DNA from: Calamus simplicifolius
Taxonomy: Eukaryota; Streptophyta; Magnoliopsida; Arecales; Arecaceae
Assembly (NCBI GenBank): GCA_900491605.1
Contig: UESW01004253.1
Location: 746,484-810,483, forward strand
Reading direction: 5' to 3'
DNA length: 64,000 bases
Positions 56,773 to 64,000 of this stretch are shown here, piece by piece. How positions within the stretch are numbered: the first letter of the stretch is position 1; each line of letters begins with the position of its first letter. The notes below the pieces were generated by a model, which worked only from the letters and a program-made list of their open reading frames with translations, searched no databases and had not been told where the DNA came from. The position numbers were made by a program, and so were the translations under genes.

Positions 56773-59700
56773 ATGCTCGGTCGCCGATCGTTGCAGCCCA
56801 ACCTTATACCCTTAGATCCTGAGATAGAAAGAACTATTAGAGCAAACAGACTCAGAATTATGGATCCTAATAACGAAAATAATCAACCACGACAGTTGAA
56901 AGAGTATTTCACTCCTTCAAGGTATACCTACTCTCCCTGCATTCAAGTGCCTCCAGTAGAGGCTGCCCAATATGAAATTAAGTCAAGTGTAATCCAAATG
57001 TTACCATCTTTCTATGGACTTACAAATGAGGATCCCTACAAACACTTAGATGAATTCTTAGAAATTTGCTCAACTGTCAAAATTCAAAATTTCTCTGATG
57101 ATGCACTTAGGCTTAAGTTATTCCCTTTTTCCCTAAAAGATAAAGCCAAGTATTGGTTAAATTCATTAGACACTGTTATAATTTCAACTTGGGATCATCT
57201 TCAGAGAGAATTTCTTAAGAAATATTTTCCTATAGGAAAAACGAATCAAATTAGAAAAGCTATAACAAGTTTTTCCCAGACAGATGGAGAAATGTTCCAT
57301 GAGACATGGGAGAGATTCAAAGAACTAATTAGAAAATGTCCACATCATGCTATACCCAAATGGCAACTGGTTCAGTGCTTTTATGATGGATTATCAGAAA
57401 AGCATAGGCAAATGGTTGATGCTTCATGTGGTGGGACATTTATGTTAAAAAATGAACATGAAGCTTGGCAACTCTTTGAGACATTGAGTGAGAATTCATT
57501 ACATCATATGTCAGTTGCTCGTCGAGACCCTCCCGTAGAACCTAAAAGAGGTGGAATATATGAAATAGGTCATTCTACAGATATCTATACTAAGGTAGAT
57601 GAATTATCCCATAAACTTGATCGGATTCTACAAGTTGGAAACATCTCTTCCCCATCTACTCAATTACATGAGGTCTGCATAATTTGTTCGAGTCCAACCC
57701 ATTCTATAGGTGAATGTCCAGCTGCATACCAATTTCCTGAACTTGTTCAAGAGCAAGCCCACCAAGCCCAAACCCGATTAGCTCCTAGAACAGGAAATGA
57801 TCCATTTTCAAATACTTACAATCCTGGCTGGCGAAATCACCCAAATTTTTCTTGGAAACCTCAACCTGTAACCAATTCATCGATCAGACCTAATTACAAG
57901 AAACCAATTTTAGAAACATGCCATATTCACAATATCCAAACATCCCACAACCTCCACCGAATAATCAGCCTACTTTTGAAGACAAAGTGTTACAAGCATT
58001 GAAAGGGCTAGAAATGAATACTCAAATCCTTCACTCCCACACACAATCTATTGCAAAACTAGAAACTCAGATAGGTCAATTAGCCACAGCATTCAGTAGA
58101 AGGGAGGAGGGTAAGTTACCTAGTCAGCCTATCGATAACCCGAAAGGACAATTCATGGCTGAGGTTCCAATAGTCCTGACAAATTCCCAGAACATGCTAA
58201 ATCAGTCATGACTCTCAGAAGTGGAAAAACATTGAACCCACCTGAACCAACCCAGAAATTAGAAGTGGCTAAACCAGAAGAGAGAAGAAATGAAAAAGAA
58301 AAGGAATTCAATGATCAAGCAATCATACCTAAAGCCCCATTCCCTAGTGCTTTAGAATCTCCTTTGCCTTCAGATAAGAAGAATATAAAAATGAATGAGA
58401 TGCTTGAGTTATTTAAGCAAGTCCAAATAAACTTACCTCTTCTCGATGCTATCAAGCAAGTTCCAGCTTATGCCAAATTTTTGAAGGATCTATGCACACA
58501 AAAACGGAAAGCCAAGATACAAATACCAAAAAAGATACATTTGACTGAGCAAGTTAGCTCAGTTGTTCAGCAAATAACCCCACCCAAACTAAAAGATCCT
58601 GGTACCCCGATTATATCATGTGTCATAGGAAACTTCACAATCAAGAAAGCATTATTAGATTTGGGTGCGAGTGTAAACCTTCTCCCAAGTTCAGTATATG
58701 AATTATTCGGATTTGGAGAGTTGAAACCCACGACAGTAACACTACAATTGGCAGATAGATCAGTCAAAGAACCTCGTGGAATATTGGAAGATGTATTAGT
58801 AAAGGTGGATGAATTCTATTTTCCTGTCGACTTCCTTGTGTTAGATATGGAATCTAGCGGTAATCCTAACCAAATTCCCATCATCCTTGGAAGACCTTTT
58901 CTAGCTACTGCTAATGCATGCATAAATTGTAGAACAGGTGTGATGGATGTATCTTTTGGAAACAAGAAGATGAGATTAAATATTTTTAATGCTTCCCAAG
59001 GACCACCTGTGTATGATTTAAATGAAGTAAACATGATAGAGGAAGTAGTAGATAAGAAATTCCAAAGTTTGATTGATTCGGATCCTTTACAAACATGTCT
59101 TACACATTTTGGAATAGATGACTTTGATATTGATGAGTATACCAAAGAGATAAACATGTTATTAGAACCACCTAAGTCGACACCATCCCTCCTTGGACTA
59201 TAAAATATGAACCACTTCCAACTAAACCAAGTCCTTTAATACCATCCTTGGAAGAACCACCCCAACTAGAATTGAAACCTCTTCCAGATGACTTAAAATA
59301 TTCATTCCTTGGACCCAATGATACCCTTCCAGTAATCATTGCATCTACCCTAACCTCTGAGCAAGAAGATAAATTGGTAGATGTACTTAAAGAACATAAA
59401 GAGGCGATTGGATGGACAATAGCTGATATTAAGGGAATTGACCCTTCCGTTTGCATGCACCATATTCATAGTGAAATTGAAGCCAAACCACATAGAGACA
59501 TGCAACGAAGGCTAAATCCAAACATGAGGGATGTTGTTAAGAAGGAAGTAGTAAAATGGCTTGATGCTGGTATCATTTATCCAATTTCAGATAGCCAATG
59601 GGTCAGTCCAATCCAAGTAGTACCTAAAAAATCGGGTATTACCGTGATTAAAAATGAAAAGGGCGAATCAATTCCTACTCGCACATCAACTAGTTGGAGA

Positions 59701-62170
59701 GTGTGTATAGATTATCGAAAGTTGAATGCCGTGACTAGGAAAGACCACTTTCCTTTGCCTTTTATCGATCAAATTCTAGAACGGCTAGCGGGACAAAGTT
59801 TCTTTTGTTTCTTAGATGGATATTCAGGATACAATCAAGTCCCAGTATTTCCTGCAGATCAAGAAAAGACCACCTTCACTTGTCCCTTTGGAACATTTGC
59901 CTTTAGACGTATGCCGTTTGGTCTTTGTAATGCACCAGCCACGTTTCAACGATGTATGATGGCCATATTTTCTGATATGATTGGTCAATTTTTGGAAGTA
60001 TTTATGGATGATTTTTCAGTCTTTGGTGCATCATTTGATAGCTGCCTCGAGAACTTGACTAAGGTACTGAAACGATGTATGGAAATGAATTTAGTCCTAA
60101 GTTGGGAGAAGAGCCATTTTATGGTTCGTGAGGGAATTGTGCTTGGACACATTGTTTCAGAGAGAGGTATTGAGGTTGATAAAGCCAAGGTTGAATTGAT
60201 CTCAAATCTACCACCCCCAACCTCAGTTAAACAAGTACGATCTTTCCTTGGTCATGCTGGTTTTTATAGACGTTTCATCAAAGATTTCAGTAAAATTTCT
60301 CGACCATTGTGTAATTTGTTGACCAAGGATAGTTCTTTTAATTTTGATAAAGATTGTCTAACAGCCTATAACATCCTTCGAACTGCTTTGACCACTGCAC
60401 CATTATCAAGCCCCCAGATTGGACCATACCTTTCGAAATCATGTGTGATGCTTCTGATTATGCTGTAGGGCAGTTCTAGGACAGAAACTCAATCGAGAAC
60501 CCCATGTAATTTATTATGCTAGCAAAACTCTTTCAGATGCACAAATGAACTATACTACCACTGAAAAAGAATTACTAGCAGTTGTGTTTGCCCTAGAAAA
60601 GTTTAGATCATATCTGTTAGGGTCTAAAGTTTTAGTTTATTCAGATCATGCAGCGTTGAGGCATCTTATATCAAAAAAGGATACAAAACCCAGACTAATT
60701 AGATGGATCCTTCTACTACAAGAATTTGATCTAGAAATCTTAGATAAGAAGGGTTCTGAAAATATGGTAGCAGATCATATCTCTAGGATCTCAGTGGAAT
60801 ACAATAAAGAAATAATCAGAGATAAGTTCCTGATGAGCAATATTCTCAATTTCCCATAGCAGTCTTCCCTGGTTTGCCCACATTGTGAATTATTTGGCAA
60901 CAGGAAAAGTACCTTCCCACTGGACAAAACAAGAAAAAGATAGATTTTTCTCACAAATCAAATATTACTTTTGGGAAGACCCTGAATTATTTAAGTACTG
61001 TTCAGATCAGGTGATTAGGCGATGTGTTCCCGAAAGTGAATTCAAAAGTATACTTAACTTCTGTCATTCTCTTGCCTGTGGAGGACATTTTAGTGGAAAG
61101 AAAACTGCAGCAAAGGTACTGCAAAGTGGGTTTTATTGGCCAACTCTTTTTAAAGATGCACATGAATTTAGCCGTAATTGTCTCCAATGTCAACAAACAG
61201 GAAATATATCTCGAAAAGACATGATGCCCCTAAACCCTATCTTGGTTGTAGAAATTTTTGATGTATGGGGTATTGATTTTATGGGCCCATTTCCTTCCTC
61301 TTTTGGATTTGAATACATTCTAGTGGCAGTTGATTATGTGTCAAAATGGATTGAAGCCATGGCAACTCGAACCAATGACCATAAAGTTGTAATCAAGTTT
61401 ATTCAGCATAATATCCTTAGTCGTTTTGGATGCCCAAGGGCTATAATTAGTGATGGGGGTACACATTTCACGAATAGACACTTTGAAGGATTAATGAACA
61501 AATATGGAATTACTCATAAGGTAGCTACACCTTATCATCCCCAAACTAGTGGCCAAGTTGAAATATCAAATAGAGAAATTAAAAATATCCTTGAGAAAAC
61601 GGTGAGACCTGATAGGAAAGATTGGTCAGAACGTTTGGATGATGCATTATGGGCTTATCGTACTGCATTTAAAACTCCCATAGGAATGTCTCCTTACAGG
61701 CTCGTATTTGGAAAAGCCTGTCATTTACCTGTAGAATTAGAACACCGTGCATTTTGGGCTATCAAGCAATTTAATTATGATATGAAAAATGCAGGTGTCA
61801 ATAGAAAACTCCAATTGAATGAGTTAGAAGAGCTACGAAATGAGGCATATGAGAGCTCAAAAATTTATAAAGAACGAACCAAAGCATATCATGACAAATT
61901 TATTAGTAGAAAAATTTTGAACCAAATCAAAAAGTATGGCTTTACAATTCAAGATTACACCTTTTCCCTGGAAAACTTCGTTCACGATGGAATGGACCTT
62001 TTATAGTAACTCAAGTATTTCCCCATGGAGCTGTAGAGCTTAAAGACCCCAAGCAAGGAAATACATTCAAAGTAAATGGCCAACGTTTGAAACCATATAT
62101 AGAAGAAATTAATGATGGAGAAATTGTTGAATCAATTGATCTTGTGAACCCAACATATCATAATAAGTAG
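56773..62170 (+). pseudogene. Athila B gag-pol: Gag, protease, RT, RNase H, integrase
   Basis: Starts MLGRRSLQPNLIPLDP at 56773 (the codons before it are leader). Gag is open to about 57890 (YEIKSSVIQMLPSFYG, WDHLQREFLKKYFP), then has one-base losses near 57893 and 58162. Protease LDLGASVNLLPSSV near 58655-58700. A one-base loss near 59176 precedes a long RT frame (59248-60400) with MPFGLCNAPATFQRCM and catalytic FMDD at about 60001-60012. Losses near 60402 and 60468 damage the start of RNase H, and a further lesion near 60827-60845 precedes integrase (zinc finger 61065-61200; WGIDFMGPF, ISDGGTHF, QVEISNREI). Another loss near 61915 affects the C-terminus, ending at TAG 62168-62170. The better preserved of the two copies, but not functional. 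Confidence 0.92.
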
Positions 62171-62669
62171 CACAGTCTGGCTGAAGACTTTAAACTTAGC
62201 GCTCTTGGGAGGCAACCCAGTTTATTAGTTATTTTTAACTTTCTGTTCTTTTAGTGTGTTTTTTAGTATGACCAGAGAAGAGCAACAGAAGCAGATTGAA
62301 AGAAGATGGCAACAATGAAACTTCCAACCTTCAAATACTCTACCAGGTAGTATCTTTCCTTGAAATTAATTTTTTCCATTAGGGACAATGGAAATTAAGT
62401 TGGGGGGAGGAAAAAGAATAATAAATCCTCGAGTAAAACTATAATCAGATGTGTTACCAAATTCTGTCTCGATTTGAAGTTAATCAAGCAGTCTATTAAT
62501 GAATTAATGGTTAGATTATTTTTGAGATACTGAGGAATAAATTATTAAGAAAACCTAATAAAAGGTAGGGTTTAGCCCAGAAAAATTTTTAGAATAATTT
62601 CAGACCCTCCTGACCACTGATCTTAATAGTACAATCTACTTAATAAGGGTATGGGTGAAAATGTTATTC

Positions 62670-62700
<31 letters not shown>

Positions 62701-63273
62701 CTCTTAAAGTTAATAGATTAGGTTCTTAGCATTTTTCACTGAGTAACCGGGCCCCGTCACCTAAGAAAGTGATGTTGTTCGCGTAAAAAGGTGGGAATGT
62801 AAAAGAACCTAAATAGAGTCAGTCCTACCTAAAGCCTTTTTAACTCGAGTAAGTAAGTCCGAGGGGTGTTTTACACCTAATGCCCTAAAACCAATTGGTT
62901 TGGGAGCCATTGGCCTAAAGCTCGCTACAAGGGTTAATTAGAAAGCAAGGGGTTAGGACATTGCACTGACTTTACATATAAATAAATAAATAAAGAACCA
63001 AAATTACAAAAGACATTACACCCAACCCAAATTAAGTTAGAAGACTTAATTAGAGAAGTGGAAAGTTGGTGAAGAAAGACTTCTATAAATTCTTATGGAC
63101 TACACTTTATCACTAAAAAAAAACTTAATAATCCAATGAAGTACCTCCCTTATGATCTAAAAAATTTAAAAAAAAAAGAACTATAAGATAACTATCAATT
63201 CTTGGACTAGCTTGGTACATATTTCTAAATTTCTTATTTGCTCGAGGACGAGTAAGATTCAAGTTGGGGGGAG
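62171..63273 (+). other. Athila B 3' non-coding region and polypurine tract
   Basis: Parallel to 48228-49318 of copy A almost throughout, including the palindrome AAACCAATTGGTTT at 62888-62901. An A-run of about 28 bases at 62671-62697 is expanded relative to copy A. No env-like ORF. Polypurine tract ttggggggag at 63264-63273. Confidence 0.75.
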
Positions 63274-64000
63274 TGATAAACGCATAAATAATTATCATTA
63301 AACCTATTAATTAATAATTTAACGTACCTATTATTATTTAATATTTTAATATTTTATATAATATTTTAGATAAAACCTTATCAATTTAAAGAGCTCGATT
63401 TTAGGGATTTAATGACGCAAACGGCACTCAAATCGGATTAAGATGAGCTCGGAATTGATTTTTAAGGATTTAGCACGGATTTTAAAGCAAAGTCGGCAAA
63501 CCAAGTGCCGACTTCATCGTTTCTCAGCCTGTTTTTTCCCGATTCTTCTCCATTCAAATTCTAACCGTTTCCTCCACCAATTAAGGAATAGATTAGATTG
63601 GAAGTTATCAAATTGAGAGAATTAAATTCCTTTAGAAGGAATTTGAATTTTATTGAGGATTTATCCAGATTTTTTTGTGGCTTCCGCGTCCTCTGTTTTG
63701 GCAACGCCGTTCTTCTGGGCTCTATAAATAGCAGCAAGGAGGAAGCATCCAGGCTGCATCCAGGAGAGAATCCGTGGTTTGAGAAGCTCTGTTCGTGGAT
63801 GGAGAGGATCCGTGGAGAAGTCCGTGGAGGCTCTGTCGTGAGGCGTCCGAGGATCTGCATTCGTGGCTTGGTTCATCCCAGTTTATTTTATTGCTTTTGT
63901 TGCCTTCTTATGTTACAAATTAAAACTCTTTATTTTAGATTTTAATATGCACTCTTGGATGTTATTGAAATAAAATTTCTATTCATGTTAAATTGTTATT
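63274..64000 (+). repeat. Athila B 3' LTR (first 727 bases)
   Basis: Starts tgataaacgcataaataatt. Same subfamily as the 5' LTR, but with several internal deletions between about 63680 and 63880 and a perfect 9-bp U3 hairpin AAGTCGGCA/TGCCGACTT at 63490-63514. TATA box at 63723-63730. Confidence 0.92.

Larger units (their letters stand above)
55122..64000 (+). mobile_element. Athila-type Ty3/gypsy retrotransposon, copy B (3' LTR runs off the window)
   Basis: 5' LTR 55122-56235, PBS, shortened leader, gag-pol pseudogene, non-coding 3' region, polypurine tract, 3' LTR from 63274 to beyond 64000. The interior is nearly identical to copy A, while the LTRs belong to a different subfamily, the one also seen as the solo LTR at 2933-4098. 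The upstream target-site bases are tgtcc (55117-55121); the other side is outside the window. Confidence 0.95.

Noticed and set aside
58208..58211. ATGA overlap between an Athila gag ORF and the following ORF, suggesting stop-restart translation (also in copy A near 44284)
   Set aside because: Comparing A with B shows that each has a different single-base loss just upstream. The family frame runs straight through, so the overlap is produced by the lesions.
1..64000. A new multi-gene system such as a defence island or biosynthetic cluster
   Set aside because: Every long frame with recognisable domains belongs to a transposable element; no cluster of cellular genes is present.

Overview
This is a repeat-dense stretch of a flowering-plant nuclear genome. 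Nearly every recognisable protein signature belongs to a transposable element: CACTA transposase, Ty1/copia, Ty3/gypsy of the Athila and Tekay types, L1 and RTE LINEs, and a gypsy-associated 'Transposase_28'-like gene. I found no host housekeeping gene, tRNA, rRNA or CRISPR array. The element mix and the style of the L1 and gypsy proteins suggest a monocot, perhaps a palm. That is an inference from family resemblance and I hold it weakly.

Layout. 1-1661 is the 3' end of a CACTA element, followed by a 96-bp tandem repeat. 2933-4098 is an antisense Athila-type solo LTR that abuts the truncated 5' LTR of a 7.4-kb Ty1/copia element (4099-11473, broken pol, 2-kb 3' LTR). 11474-15711 is AT-rich and carries only a MITE-like foldback and a tiny RTE-LINE tail with a 17-bp target-site duplication (TSD). 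15712-21726 is a non-autonomous gypsy-like element (two LTRs, no pol). Its LTRs contain a CTCGGC/TTCGGC array and its interior a 49-bp minisatellite. 22779-28720 is an antisense, nearly full-length L1 LINE. 29130-35453 is an antisense Tekay-like gypsy element with TSD gaact, containing an assembly gap and a second, oppositely oriented LTR. 35454-38450 holds LTR remnants, a MITE-like segment, an L1 reverse-transcriptase fragment and a decayed RTE LINE.

39366-55121 appears to be one older unit: a tandem array of short inverted repeats, a TATA box, a three-exon transposon-protein pseudogene, and a 142-bp tandem repeat. It is split by Athila copy A (40565-50533, perfect TSD gctac) and interrupted again by Athila copy B (55122 to beyond the window).

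All protein-coding copies are broken. Comparing the two Athila copies shows that most of their lesions are private, so the family's reading frame was continuous when it last moved. Several stop codons look like C-to-T changes in CG or CHG contexts, as expected for methylated, silenced DNA. The observations I rate highest are non-coding: a copia leader with repeated stem-loops whose loops are conserved but whose stems differ, an Athila U3 hairpin with compensatory changes between subfamilies, and two Athila copies with near-identical interiors but clearly different LTRs.
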